Notes: generated by a model from the letters alone, not told the origin. Positions 16,922-25,000 are shown, counted from the stretch's first letter. The stretch is DNA of 25,144 nucleotides from Clostridiales bacterium (GCA_018365455.1 JAGZJZ010000081.1:1-25144); one strand, 5' to 3'. Made by a program: numbers and translations.

Positions 16922-17416
16922 ATGATTAAAATTAGATTATTTGAAGAAGCCGACAGAGATGAAGTTATCGCACTTGTGCTCAGTTGCCAGAATGATGGAA
17001 CAAGGCCCGCCGTCAGCGTAGACGACCAGCCTGAACTGCTATGTATCCGGGAAAAATATTTTTCAGATGGAGGCTGCTTTTGGGTTGCCACAGATCATGG
17101 ACATATAATCGGCAGTATTGGGCTTATGAATTGCGGTAACGGTATCGGCGTATTAAAGAAGTTCTTTGTAAATCAGGCATACCGGGGAGATCCTTATCAT
17201 TTGGGACGGCAGTTATATGCTGAACTGCTTACCTTTGCAAAGCAGCACGCATTTCAAGCGATTCTTCTGGACACCCCTAAGAACACGGAACGTGCTCATA
17301 AATTTTATGAAAAAGCTGGCTTCGTTAAAATCTTTGAAAAAGACCTTCCGGTACATTTTGACCATCCATATAAAGACTGTGATTTTTTTCAGTTAACAGG
17401 TCCATTTGTATCCTGA
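16922..17416 (+). CDS. GNAT-family N-acetyltransferase
   Basis: A 164-residue acetyl-CoA-dependent acetyltransferase. The fold elements are visible: an N-terminal beta-alpha (MIKIRLFEEADRDEVIALVL), a central strand pair (CFWVATDHGHIIGSIGLM), the acetyl-CoA-binding motif A (LKKFFVNQAYRGDPYHLGRQ, a variant of V..xxRGxGxG), and motif B ending in KFYEKAGFVK. The last residue of motif A reads LGRQ rather than the usual G-rich loop. I use the ATG at 16922, about nine bases after AAGGAG; the ATG at 16916 is too close to it. Plus-strand TTGTTT and TATTAT, 17 bases apart at about 16818-16846, could be its promoter. The substrate is unknown. Confidence 0.85.
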   Translation: MIKIRLFEEADRDEVIALVLSCQNDGTRPAVSVDDQPELLCIREKYFSDGGCFWVATDHGHIIGSIGLMNCGNGIGVLKKFFVNQAYRGDPYHLGRQLYAELLTFAKQHAFQAILLDTPKNTERAHKFYEKAGFVKIFEKDLPVHFDHPYKDCDFFQLTGPFVS

Positions 17417-17439
17417 TATTCAGGCTGCGTCTAAATGAG

Positions 17440-17483
17440 CGGGAAGATACGCGATAGATAAACTATCACGTCAAATCTTCCCG
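17440..17483. other. Long interrupted hairpin overlapping the kinase stop codon
   Basis: CGGGAAGAT (17440-17448) and ATCTTCCCG (17475-17483) pair perfectly, with an inner GATAG/CTATC stem. The structure lies between the convergent GNAT and kinase genes and covers the kinase's last codons. Neither side has a clear T-run, so it may be a convergent terminator or an mRNA-stabilising end. Confidence 0.5.
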
Positions 17484-19070
17484 ATTTCCAGAATCACCGA
17501 AGCTTATCCGAAAACATTTCCAGAGATTTTCAGACTCCTTATATACAAGGCTTCCATGATGCTTTTCCATTATTTTTTTACAGATACTAAGTCCCAGACC
17601 GCTTCCGCTTCCTGACGTTCTGGACTCATTTCCACTTACAAATGGTTCAAACATATGGAGTTTCACCTCTTCAGGAATGGGATTTCCATTATCTGCAACT
17701 TCAAAAATAACCGACTTATTTTGCATCTTATTTTGCTCCTCATTTTGTTCCTCATTTTGCTTCTTGATATGATCCTTAACATGCTCATTAATATAGTCAT
17801 TAACATGCTCCATATTATGATTCTCATCAACATATTCATAAAGTTTCAAACGGACTTTCGTATTGGGCGGATTATGTTTGATTGCATTGATCAAAAGATT
17901 TCCTATCACCCTCCTGATCTCTGTCTTTGCTATAAGCAATTTGATCTCTCTCTCAGGAATCTCCAGCTCCAGTTCCATTTCTGCTCTTTCAAAATCATCC
18001 ATATACTCAATTACTACCTCACGCACAAATTCGGTGAAATCTGTTTCTTCATACACAAACTGATATTCGGAGTTCTCTAACTTTGTATAGATCAGTAATA
18101 ATTCCACCAGTTCATTTAAATGGTCCGTCTTTTTTACGATTGTACCAATATACTCCCGTTTTTTCTCCTCCTCTTCTACCACACCCTCCGCAATTGCTTT
18201 CGCATATCCCCTGATTGTTGTGATTGGTGTACGTAAATCATGGGCTATATTGCTAAACAGCTGCTGTTTTTCTTTTTCATACTGCCGGCGCTGACTCTTT
18301 GCCTCACGCAGTTCCTGCGCTAATACATGAAATGACTCCTCAATGGCACAATACTCATACTCCGCCTGCAGTGAAAGCCTTAGATCATAATTTCCTGCTG
18401 TCAACTCAGCAAGTCCTGCTGCAAGCTTCTTATTCGGTTCTCCTACATGCCGTTTGATTGATTTTGCATACCACCAGATGCACATTAAAAATATTACGAA
18501 GAACCCAGCACCCAGCAATATGCTGGTATTTCTCAGCCATGCCGCCATATCTCCCTTGGGATTATAAAAAGTGAAACTGGCTTTTAGCTTTCCTGCCGGG
18601 AATTTTACAATACCAAGATAACGTTCCCCATCCAGCCCTTTGAAATAGGTCGTTGTGCACACGTACCGGGGTTCTTTTATTTTTGGATCTGTTTTATTGA
18701 TTTCTAAAATTCCGGCGATTTTAGTAACCTTTTGCTTTAACAGGTACTCGATTCCTTTCTGCTCCAGTAACTCCTCCTGGGTATAGGATGCCTTTTTTTC
18801 TAATACATTTCCCTTTGTATAGATCACCTGGTTCTGCCCATTCAGTATTTCAATCCATCCGTCAAAATCTTCCAGCGCTGTTATATCGCTCTTTTCATAG
18901 TCCTGCGCGATTACTTCTTCCGCGCTGAATATATGAAGCACATCCTTATCGCTCACAAGAATATACGATGTAACTAATCCCAATATACTGGTCAGTACGA
19001 TAATCAGGAAGGAAAATTTGATATACTGTTTTATCAGATATATACTCAGACTCTTTTCTTTTCTCCTCAT
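17466..19070 (-). CDS. OmpR-system sensor histidine kinase
   Basis: A 534-residue membrane kinase with helices near residues 19-39 and 183-202, an extracellular sensor between them, a HAMP-like segment, the HisKA phospho-acceptor FSNIAHDLRTPITTIRGYAK (His about residue 277), N-box NLLINAIKHN and the ATP lid GSGSGLGLSICKKI. Between N-box and G-box sits an unusual insertion of about 35 residues made of short repeats (NEEQ units and NDYINEHV-like units), encoded by 12-base DNA repeats around 17720-17830. The start is ATG at 19070, overlapping the end of the response-regulator gene (TAAAATG), which indicates translational coupling. It should phosphorylate the adjacent regulator in response to an envelope signal. 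Confidence 0.92.
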   Translation of the reverse strand: MRRKEKSLSIYLIKQYIKFSFLIIVLTSILGLVTSYILVSDKDVLHIFSAEEVIAQDYEKSDITALEDFDGWIEILNGQNQVIYTKGNVLEKKASYTQEELLEQKGIEYLLKQKVTKIAGILEINKTDPKIKEPRYVCTTTYFKGLDGERYLGIVKFPAGKLKASFTFYNPKGDMAAWLRNTSILLGAGFFVIFLMCIWWYAKSIKRHVGEPNKKLAAGLAELTAGNYDLRLSLQAEYEYCAIEESFHVLAQELREAKSQRRQYEKEKQQLFSNIAHDLRTPITTIRGYAKAIAEGVVEEEEKKREYIGTIVKKTDHLNELVELLLIYTKLENSEYQFVYEETDFTEFVREVVIEYMDDFERAEMELELEIPEREIKLLIAKTEIRRVIGNLLINAIKHNPPNTKVRLKLYEYVDENHNMEHVNDYINEHVKDHIKKQNEEQNEEQNKMQNKSVIFEVADNGNPIPEEVKLHMFEPFVSGNESRTSGSGSGLGLSICKKIMEKHHGSLVYKESENLWKCFRISFGDSGNREDLT

Positions 19071-19071
19071 T

Positions 19072-19758
19072 TTAATCTGCAATCATCTTATACCCCAGCC
19101 CTCTGATCGTTCTGATATAAGACTCTCCGTTCCTTTCTCCGATTTTATCCCTGATTTTGCTGATATACACCATAATATTATTATCGTCTACGATATATTG
19201 TTCCTCCCATGCCGCCTCATAGATCTGCTTTTTTGTAAATACTCTGCCCGGTGCCCCCATGAAAAGCTTCAGTATCTTAAACTCAATCGATGTCAGTTCA
19301 ACCGTCCGTTTCCCTCTGCTGAGGGTACATTGCTGCAAGTCCAATTCCAGGTCATGCACTTTTAAAGGTTCATCCTCATTACTCTGACTGAGACAGTAAA
19401 ACCTTCGTATATTTGCATCCACTCTTGCAACCACCTCTAAAGGATCAAATGGTTTTACAATATAGTCATCTGCACCAAGCCCCAATCCCAAGATTTTATC
19501 CGCCGTCTCTCCCTTTGCCGAAATCACTATAATTGGGAGATTCTTCTCCTTACGGATCGCTTTGATTAATTCATAGCCATTTAGATTGGGCATCATAATA
19601 TCAACCATGGCTAAATCTACTTTTTCCCTCCGAAGAATCTGAAGTGCAGACAGTCCATCCCCCACCGCCAATACATCATACCCATCTTTCTCAAGATACA
19701 ATCTCAATAATTCTATAATTTCCCGTTCATCATCCGCCAGTAATATTCTCTTCCTCAT
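19072..19758 (-). CDS. OmpR/PhoB-family response regulator
   Basis: A 228-residue regulator. The receiver domain (RILLADDEREI, acceptor Asp in AMVDIMMPNLNG, Lys in ADDYIVKPFDPLEV) is followed by a winged-helix DNA-binding domain (VELTSIEFKILKLFMGAPGR, DNNIMVYISKIRDKIGE, IRTIRGLGYKM). It is most like VanR-type regulators. I prefer the ATG at 19758, because the ATG at 19770 directly abuts the AAAGGAG site. It is encoded in one operon with the kinase, the ABC transporter and a small membrane protein. Direct repeats upstream of the operon (about 21762-21780) are plausible binding sites, giving autoregulation. Confidence 0.93.
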   Translation of the reverse strand: MRKRILLADDEREIIELLRLYLEKDGYDVLAVGDGLSALQILRREKVDLAMVDIMMPNLNGYELIKAIRKEKNLPIIVISAKGETADKILGLGLGADDYIVKPFDPLEVVARVDANIRRFYCLSQSNEDEPLKVHDLELDLQQCTLSRGKRTVELTSIEFKILKLFMGAPGRVFTKKQIYEAAWEEQYIVDDNNIMVYISKIRDKIGERNGESYIRTIRGLGYKMIAD

Positions 19759-19793
19759 ATCTTGCCGCATCTCCTTTATTTAAGCAGCATATG

Positions 19794-20588
19794 TTATCGA
19801 ATATCCTGCCTTTTAAAAATATTCATTGTTATAAATATCATAACACCTGTTATTCCTAAAGTACAAGCAGCAATTAAAATCACATCGGTTATTTTAATTG
19901 CCCCGCCTGTCATCAAATAGTTCACAAATCCTTCCGGCACATATCGTAAAAATTTAAAGGAACCCATGGTCACAAAATAGCTTTCCCCATACATAAATAT
20001 CAGTACTATAAAAAATGTTACAAAGGGACCAAAGTAAGTCCCCGCCAAAAATGCCGCTGCACTTAAAAGAACATAATTTGCCGCCCAGCAGAGGACTGCA
20101 GCAAATACTCTGTAATACGTCAATCCATCTATGGATATGGCAAATGTTCCGGTCCCCATCCCTGCAGGTATTATAATCCAATAATAACAGCCTATTATCG
20201 TTACCGTCAAAACCAAAGACATCAGAATCACCACTGTAGTCATTACAAATAATTTTGCCAGAATGACCTGACTTCTTTTTCCAACTCTAAGCAGGCTTGT
20301 CTTAATCTGCCCCCTCTCTATTTCGCCGGCAAACTGTAACGAAGCGGTTAATATAACTAAAATGCCGATTATTCCAAAGCCTGATAATATATTCCAGACT
20401 GAAATGAAATAATCCATGCAAGATACCAGCGTCTGGGTAGACGCCCCTGCCCGTGTAACCGTCACATTCCCGCTTCCGATTCCAAGGGAAATCAAAATTA
20501 CTAACAAACAGGGAAGCAAGAGCATCCGGCTTGATTTTCTTTTTCCCATCTTATACAACTCCATCCTATATACTTGCAGCAAATTCAT
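19794..20588 (-). CDS. ABC-2-type transporter permease
   Basis: A 264-residue membrane protein with six hydrophobic helices (among them LLLPCLLVILISLGIG, IIGILVILTASLQFAG, VVILMSLVLTVTIIGCYYWI, TDVILIAACTLGITGVMIFI). The cytoplasmic loop GEIERGQIKTSLLRVGKRSQ after helix 2 is typical of ABC-2 permeases of the BcrB/lantibiotic-immunity type. It starts at the ATG at 20588 after a GGAAG site and follows the ATPase gene by 15 bases. It should form the membrane channel of the exporter. The substrate is unknown; context with a two-component system suggests a membrane-active peptide or lipid. Confidence 0.9.
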   Translation of the reverse strand: MNLLQVYRMELYKMGKRKSSRMLLLPCLLVILISLGIGSGNVTVTRAGASTQTLVSCMDYFISVWNILSGFGIIGILVILTASLQFAGEIERGQIKTSLLRVGKRSQVILAKLFVMTTVVILMSLVLTVTIIGCYYWIIIPAGMGTGTFAISIDGLTYYRVFAAVLCWAANYVLLSAAAFLAGTYFGPFVTFFIVLIFMYGESYFVTMGSFKFLRYVPEGFVNYLMTGGAIKITDVILIAACTLGITGVMIFITMNIFKRQDIR

Positions 20589-20603
20589 CTTCCTGCCCCC
20601 TCT

Positions 20604-21317
20604 CTATTTCATCAATTCAATCAAAGACTGCCCGCTTTGTCTGATATTTTCGTATGTATCCATGCAGGTGATTTTCCCCCTGCTTAAAACTGCAATTTCA
20701 TCCGCAAGTTCTTCCACTTCCGTCAATTGATGGCTGGAAAAAATAATTGACGTATTCTGCTTTTCACACAATTGTTTCAATCGGCTTGTGGTTTCCTCTA
20801 TTCCTATGGGATCCAGACCTACGAAAGGTTCATCCAAGATCAGCAGCTCCGGCTTCGTAATAAGCGCCTGTGCCAAGGCAAGCCGCTGTTTCATTCCAAA
20901 GGAAAAGGTCTTTACCCGCTTCTTCTTTGCATCTGCCAAATCCACAAATTCCAGAATCTCGTCTATCTGGCTGACTGCATCTCGTTTCCCTAATCCTTTC
21001 GTAATCATCATGGGTATTTTCAAATTTTCACAGGCAGTCAGGTCGTCAAAAAATGTGACGTCAACTAGCGATCCAATCCGGCTTTTCTGTTCCAGGTCCT
21101 CCGGATTTAACAGCCGGTCCCGGAAATAAATTTTACCCTTATAAGGAACTCCCAGTCCCAGGATCGTTTTTAGAAGTGTTGTCTTTCCTGCTCCATTTCT
21201 CCCCAGCAGACCCACGATGTGACCTGACTCCACTTCCAAATTCACATCTTTTAATACTTCCTGGGTCCGATAGCCTTTTGTCATATGTTCAATTTTCAAT
21301 ATCAAATCTCTTTTCAT
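20604..21317 (-). CDS. ABC transporter ATP-binding protein, BcrA-like
   Basis: A 237-residue ATPase that should energise the adjacent permease. Walker A GLLGRNGAGKTTLL, a Q-loop region, signature TFSFGMKQRLALAQAL, Walker B LLILDEPFVGLDP and the H-switch IIFSSHQLTEVEELAD are all present. I chose the ATG at 21317 with GGAGG seven bases upstream; the longer frame is not supported. The signature reads FSFGMKQR, a common variant in bacitracin/lantibiotic resistance-type transporters. It stops with TAG, which shows that TAG works as a stop here. Confidence 0.95.
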   Translation of the reverse strand: MKRDLILKIEHMTKGYRTQEVLKDVNLEVESGHIVGLLGRNGAGKTTLLKTILGLGVPYKGKIYFRDRLLNPEDLEQKSRIGSLVDVTFFDDLTACENLKIPMMITKGLGKRDAVSQIDEILEFVDLADAKKKRVKTFSFGMKQRLALAQALITKPELLILDEPFVGLDPIGIEETTSRLKQLCEKQNTSIIFSSHQLTEVEELADEIAVLSRGKITCMDTYENIRQSGQSLIELMK

Positions 21318-21369
21318 TGTATTTCCTCCGACTATATTTTCAAACACGCTCTGGTATCATCCTGCGTAA

Positions 21370-21678
21370 TCAAAGATTTATGATATAAACAATGCAGCAG
21401 ATTATACCCAGATTCATTATGATAAATGCCCCGCAGCTGATCCTTACACATTTTCGCTCCGCCTCTGTCTCCATCTCTTTTTTACTCTTTCGGCTTAAAA
21501 GATAAATAAGGAATCCTCCCATATTCTGTCCTGACAGACCGATGACTGTCCAAAGCCCCGGGCGCATTCCTCTGCTCTTTGCATCCTTATAAATCCATTT
21601 CCCCAGATGATAAAAAAACACCACCATTGCCGGTACCAATAAAACCAATCCTGTTATCAGCCATATCATACTATTCAT
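21370..21678 (-). CDS. Small membrane protein, PLDNc_N-like
   Basis: A 102-residue protein with two N-terminal helices and one C-terminal helix. The middle phrase KDAKSRGMRPGLWTVIGLSG followed by GFLIYLLSRK resembles the phospholipase-D-nuclease N-terminal (PLDNc_N) family, small membrane proteins often found with ABC transporters and kinases. I chose the ATG at 21678, eight bases after GGAGG; two earlier ATGs lie in or on that site. It is the first gene of the ABC/two-component operon and may help sense the signal. The family call is by pattern only. Confidence 0.7.
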   Translation of the reverse strand: MNSMIWLITGLVLLVPAMVVFFYHLGKWIYKDAKSRGMRPGLWTVIGLSGQNMGGFLIYLLSRKSKKEMETEAERKCVRISCGAFIIMNLGIICCIVYIINL

Positions 21679-21744
21679 GTTCATATCCTCCATATTCTCT
21701 ATATTATTTCTTCACAAGTGATATACATAGCATATACCTGCTCT

Positions 21745-21780
21745 CTTATACTCAGCTATTCTTAACCTTAACTCAACCTT
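21745..21780 (-). promoter_or_regulatory. Operon promoter with direct-repeat operator
   Basis: On the minus strand a minus-10 TATAAG (21745-21750) is preceded by no good minus-35 but by direct repeats of TTAAGG type (plus-strand TTAACC-TTAACT-CAACC, 21762-21780). A poor minus-35 covered by tandem repeats is typical of promoters activated by OmpR-family regulators. I infer binding by the response regulator of this operon. Confidence 0.45.
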
Positions 21781-21819
21781 AAAAAAGCAGGAAATATGCA
21801 TTCCACACATTTCCTGCTT
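21781..21819 (-). terminator. Rho-independent terminator of the Fic gene
   Basis: AAGCAGGAAAT and ATTTCCTGCTT (21785-21795 and 21809-21819) form a perfect 11-base stem. On the minus strand it is followed by T6 (21781-21786), so it ends transcription from the Fic gene before the next operon's promoter. Confidence 0.85.
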
Positions 21820-21912
21820 ATCATTTCTTTGATATTTTGTTGTCTGTCAGTTGCCCTTTACCTGTTTTCTCTGCATATTCCTCTCTGAGAACAGTTCCTT
21901 TGTTTCAGCTTA

Positions 21913-22809
21913 TTACAACATATTCAGATACATATCTAACCGCTCGTTCACATATCCGGCAAACAGGTGTTCCATTGCCAGAAGACTATGATTTGAACCA
22001 TAGTATGCATCGAATGCATTGTAATAACTTATCCGATCCGTAAATTTTATGTCAATTGGCGGATACCCCGCTTTCATAAGTTCTAAATTTACAAGGAGAC
22101 GGCCAGTTCTGCCATTTCCGTCAATGAACGGATGAATCCCCTCAAACTCAATATGAAATAGTGCCAGACGTGAGATGATATGCTCTGTACTTTTCTCGTA
22201 TTTTTGCAAGAGCTGTTCCATACAAGGCATAATGCGATATGGCTGTACGGGTTCATGTTTTGCTCCCATGATACGCACAGGCACCCGGCGGTAGACACCA
22301 CGGTCTTCTCTTTTATCTGCCAACACAAGATAATGTATTTCTTTGATAATCCGTTCAGAAAGAGGTATCTGATCTTTTACCAGTTCACCAACAAATTCAA
22401 ATGCATCTTTATGGCCTACTGCCTCCATATGGTCCTTTAGTGGTTTTTTGTCAATTGTAAGTCCCCTCAAAACCATGTCCGTCTCACGTAGTGTCAATGT
22501 ATTACCTTCGATTGCATTGGAATTATAGGTATACTCAACCATAAATTCTTCATTAAGTCTTTCAATTTCTCCTTGGGTCAATGGACGTCTGGAATCTAAT
22601 TCTTTCTTTTTGCTGTCAATCATATCCAGCAAACTATCAGCAGACTTATAACGGCCATCTGACGGCTTGATAGCATCATGGGGTATTTTCCACCCACGGC
22701 CTTCTTGGTAAGCGCCAGGTATTTTTCCTTCAGCACAAAGAATTCTGACCCGCCTGTCTGAAATGTTCCACTTTTCTGCTGCTTGTTTTGTTGTCATTGA
22801 CATCTTCAT
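21913..22809 (-). CDS. Fic-domain AMP-transferase with N-terminal HTH
   Basis: A 298-residue Fic protein. Residues about 1-55 form an excisionase/MerR-like HTH (TTKQAAEKWNISDRRVRILC, then GAYQEGRGWKIP). A class II-type inhibitory helix with TYNSNAIEGNTL follows, and then the Fic core with catalytic motif HPFIDGNGRTGR. Fic enzymes usually transfer AMP from ATP to a Ser/Thr/Tyr of a target protein; the conserved Glu of the inhibitory motif normally keeps them off. The ATG at 22809 has GAAGGA four bases upstream; 22803 is an alternative. A strong promoter and three copies of a 13-base repeat lie upstream, suggesting autoregulation through the HTH. No separate antitoxin gene is seen, consistent with built-in inhibition. 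The target is unknown. Confidence 0.92.
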   Translation of the reverse strand: MKMSMTTKQAAEKWNISDRRVRILCAEGKIPGAYQEGRGWKIPHDAIKPSDGRYKSADSLLDMIDSKKKELDSRRPLTQGEIERLNEEFMVEYTYNSNAIEGNTLTLRETDMVLRGLTIDKKPLKDHMEAVGHKDAFEFVGELVKDQIPLSERIIKEIHYLVLADKREDRGVYRRVPVRIMGAKHEPVQPYRIMPCMEQLLQKYEKSTEHIISRLALFHIEFEGIHPFIDGNGRTGRLLVNLELMKAGYPPIDIKFTDRISYYNAFDAYYGSNHSLLAMEHLFAGYVNERLDMYLNML

Positions 22810-22829
22810 CACTTCCTTCTTTAGTTGCT

Positions 22830-22897
22830 ATTATACCCAATTATCGGAATAATAGCAAGCTATTCGGAATAATATAGTGTCTTTTATCGGAACAATA
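22830..22897 (-). promoter_or_regulatory. Fic promoter with three 13-base operator repeats
   Basis: On the minus strand minus-35 TTGCTA (22853-22858) and minus-10 TATAAT (22830-22835) are exactly 17 bases apart. Three repeats of plus-strand TATCGGAATAATA type lie at 22842-22854, 22862-22874 and 22885-22897, at 20- and 23-base steps; the first overlaps the minus-35. They look like binding sites for the HTH of the Fic protein. Confidence 0.65.
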
Positions 22898-22971
22898 CTA
22901 ATTTGGATTATTTTTATATTCGCACTGATACGATTATCGTTTTCGCCAACAGGAACGTGGATATATCCTGT

Positions 22972-23346
22972 TTACACATCCCTTAATCCTTTCACAAAAG
23001 GTATCAGGCAAAGAATTAAAATAATTCCTAAGATCCCAATCACAATACCTGCCACCATATGGCTCCAAACCATGGTAAGACACATGCCTGCACCTAACAG
23101 CAATGCTCCCAAGATACCAATCAGCGTTGCCCCAATTGTTTTGCCTGACAGCCTGATAGGCGTCTTATTTTCCATCCTTCTCCAGACAAATACCATAATA
23201 AAAAGAACTGCTATACCAATCGCTCCCATGATAATACCGGGTCTGAATGCATTCCACTCCTGAATCAAAGCCATGCACATACCCAAAGCAAATAAAATTC
23301 CTCCAATTGTCCCTAAAATCATAGATACAAATGTACTTTTTTTCAT
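22972..23346 (-). CDS. Four-helix membrane protein with internal duplication
   Basis: A 124-residue integral membrane protein with four helices. The two halves resemble each other: ILGTIGGILFALGMCMAL then PGIIMGAIGIAVLFIM, and LIGILGALLLGAGMCLTMVW then AGIVIGILGIILILCL, each with a GMC motif in the first helix. No charged residue sits in the helices. Its ATG at 23344-23346 shares one base with the TAA of the upstream repeat protein, so the two are translationally coupled and probably act together. No family name is recognised. Confidence 0.75.
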   Translation of the reverse strand: MKKSTFVSMILGTIGGILFALGMCMALIQEWNAFRPGIIMGAIGIAVLFIMVFVWRRMENKTPIRLSGKTIGATLIGILGALLLGAGMCLTMVWSHMVAGIVIGILGIILILCLIPFVKGLRDV

Positions 23347-23634
23347 TATCGGTTACCTGCCTTTCCGGATGCTTTTCTGTTATTCTGTTCTTCTGTCAGC
23401 CTTGTTCGGGCTTCTTCTACTGATTTGCCTTCTTTCGTAAGATAAAGATCCACGAATTTATCGGCAATTTTGTTGAAGCCTCCTACTGCAGCTGTTTCTA
23501 TTTTCTTGTATGCCGACTGCACCTGACTCAATTCTCTTGTAACCGTCAACTACTCCTGTCTCAATCTTCTTGCAGCCGCCGACTACTTCTTTAGCAATTT
23601 TTTGATTTGCTTTTACTAATTTTGATTTCGCCAT
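23346..23634 (-). pseudogene. Small 11-residue-repeat protein, frameshifted
   Basis: The frame starts at the ATG at 23634 (GGAGAAT upstream) and reads MAKSKLVKANQKIAKEV, then successive 11-residue units close to the consensus VVGGYKKIETG. Near 23511 the frame shifts within the third unit and the reading continues in another frame with a fourth unit, then DKFVDLYLTKEGKSVEEART and a basic tail to TAA at 23346. The 11-residue spacing would be preserved by restoring two bases; losing one base would also restore the frame. Eleven-residue repeats form amphipathic helices that can lie on membranes, and the coupled gene downstream encodes a four-helix membrane protein. Similar proteins occur in Lachnospiraceae as I recall; the function is unknown. 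The lesion could be an assembly error. Confidence 0.72.
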
Positions 23635-23744
23635 TCTCTTATTCTCCAATTCTTTTTATTTTGTCTGTGTTTTATTTGATGATAAGAGAATAGCTTTTTA
23701 ATATTTGTATCATGTTTGATTTTTGTTTCTGAAATATTAATTTA

Positions 23745-24905
23745 TTATTTGTTATTTTCAAAACATACCGCATACTGCTCCAGAACCAGATTAGTACCAG
23801 CTATTATTGCCGATTCTTTTGGTAATCCCGATGGACAGATCCTGATAGCCCTCTCTCTATGACCAAGCATCTGATCCTTCATCAGTTGTTCCATATAGGG
23901 AAATATGAAAGCTCCTTTGTATAATAATTCTCCGGATACAAATACGACCCCCACATCCAGGAGATTCATCATCGTAGTTAAAGATGCTGCCAGTAACCTG
24001 CATTCCCGCTCAACCACCCAGACAGCGTCTGCTGCTCCTTCTTCATAGGCATCCATAATTTTTTCCCAGCTGGTTAAGGAATTATCTTTTTCCATGGCAG
24101 ACCGTAAAATATTTGGTATCGCGGCATAGAGTTCCAGACAGCCATGATTCCCGCAGCTGCATCGCTCTCCATCCAAATTAACCGTAGTATGTCCGATTTC
24201 ACCACAATATCCATGAATACCCTTGTAAGGTTTCCCATTTAAAATCAGTCCCCCTCCAACTCCGGTATCCACAATTAATTCCAGAAAACTTTCTTCTCGG
24301 ACACCGGCTCCATAATATCGTTCTGCCATCGCCAATGCCTGGGCATTATTTTCTATATAGACAGGACATGCAAATCTTTCCTTAAAATAACTGGCTACCT
24401 CTATCTGATGCCAATCCTCAAAATTCGAAGGTTTTAAAATTGTCCCATTTATGCTGTCTAAAGGACCAGGGGCTGTAATACCAACACCAAGCAATCTGTC
24501 CACACCTCCGTCTTCTTTCAAAAAATCAAACGCTTTCTGACAAAGACAGTTGAGCATCTGTATTGCCGGAACCCCTTTTTTCTGTGGAAACTTTTCAACC
24601 ATCAGTATGTCTCCAGAAAAATCGCAAAGTCCGACGCTGCAGATATCCCTGGCAATATTAATGGATAAGATCCTGTATTTTTTAGGATTTAACTTTATCG
24701 TTACAGACGTTCTGCCTACTTTCCCCGTAACCAGCTGGTCTTCAATCACAATACCTTCACCCAGCAATGTATCAATTAAAACAGAAATAGCCGCTCTGGT
24801 CAGTCCTGTCCGCCTAGATAAATCCGCCCGTGACATAGGCTGCTGCCGAAGAAAATTAATAATACTTCTTTGGTTGCGCAGCTTCATATTATTTGCATTT
24901 CCCAT
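23745..24905 (-). CDS. ROK-family transcriptional repressor (NagC/XylR type)
   Basis: A 386-residue regulator. An N-terminal winged HTH (NQRSIINFLRQQPMSRADLS, RRTGLTRAAISVLIDTLL) is joined to a sugar-kinase-like ROK domain with VGITAPGPLD, the glycine loop VDTGVGGGLILNG, and the zinc/ROK signature GEIGHTTV followed by CSCGNHGCLELYA. I chose the ATG at 24905 with AAGGGGA about six bases upstream. Such proteins repress sugar catabolic genes and release DNA on binding the sugar. The 25-base palindrome and divergent promoters directly upstream fit autoregulation and control of a divergent gene, which is not seen intact here. Confidence 0.93.
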   Translation of the reverse strand: MGNANNMKLRNQRSIINFLRQQPMSRADLSRRTGLTRAAISVLIDTLLGEGIVIEDQLVTGKVGRTSVTIKLNPKKYRILSINIARDICSVGLCDFSGDILMVEKFPQKKGVPAIQMLNCLCQKAFDFLKEDGGVDRLLGVGITAPGPLDSINGTILKPSNFEDWHQIEVASYFKERFACPVYIENNAQALAMAERYYGAGVREESFLELIVDTGVGGGLILNGKPYKGIHGYCGEIGHTTVNLDGERCSCGNHGCLELYAAIPNILRSAMEKDNSLTSWEKIMDAYEEGAADAVWVVERECRLLAASLTTMMNLLDVGVVFVSGELLYKGAFIFPYMEQLMKDQMLGHRERAIRICPSGLPKESAIIAGTNLVLEQYAVCFENNK

Positions 24906-24937
24906 GGTAATCCCCTTTTCAAACAATCATTTTGATC

Positions 24938-25000
24938 ATCATAATCTATTTTTCACAGTTTGTCAAATCAATTGACAAACTCTATTTCACATGCTATATT
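24938..25000. promoter_or_regulatory. Divergent promoters sharing one palindromic operator
   Basis: A perfect palindrome, AGTTTGTCAA / TTGACAAACT with a five-base centre (24957-24981), carries one minus-35 TTGACA on each strand. Minus-strand promoter: TTGACA at 24961-24966, 17 bases, TATGAT at 24938-24943, driving the ROK gene. Plus-strand promoter: TTGACA at 24972-24977, 17 bases, TATATT at 24995-25000. A bound repressor would block both. The plus-strand transcript runs into the repeat at 25046. Confidence 0.8.

Noticed and set aside
17719..17830. CRISPR-like array
   Set aside because: The repeats are 12-base units without spacers inside an open kinase gene.
22842..22897. Iterons of a replication origin
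   Set aside because: There are only three repeats, they overlap a good promoter, and no replication gene is nearby; operator sites explain them better.
22877..23263. Plus-strand 128-codon ORF
   Set aside because: It lies opposite the four-helix membrane protein, whose minus-strand frame has the coupled start and coherent helices; it is a shadow frame.
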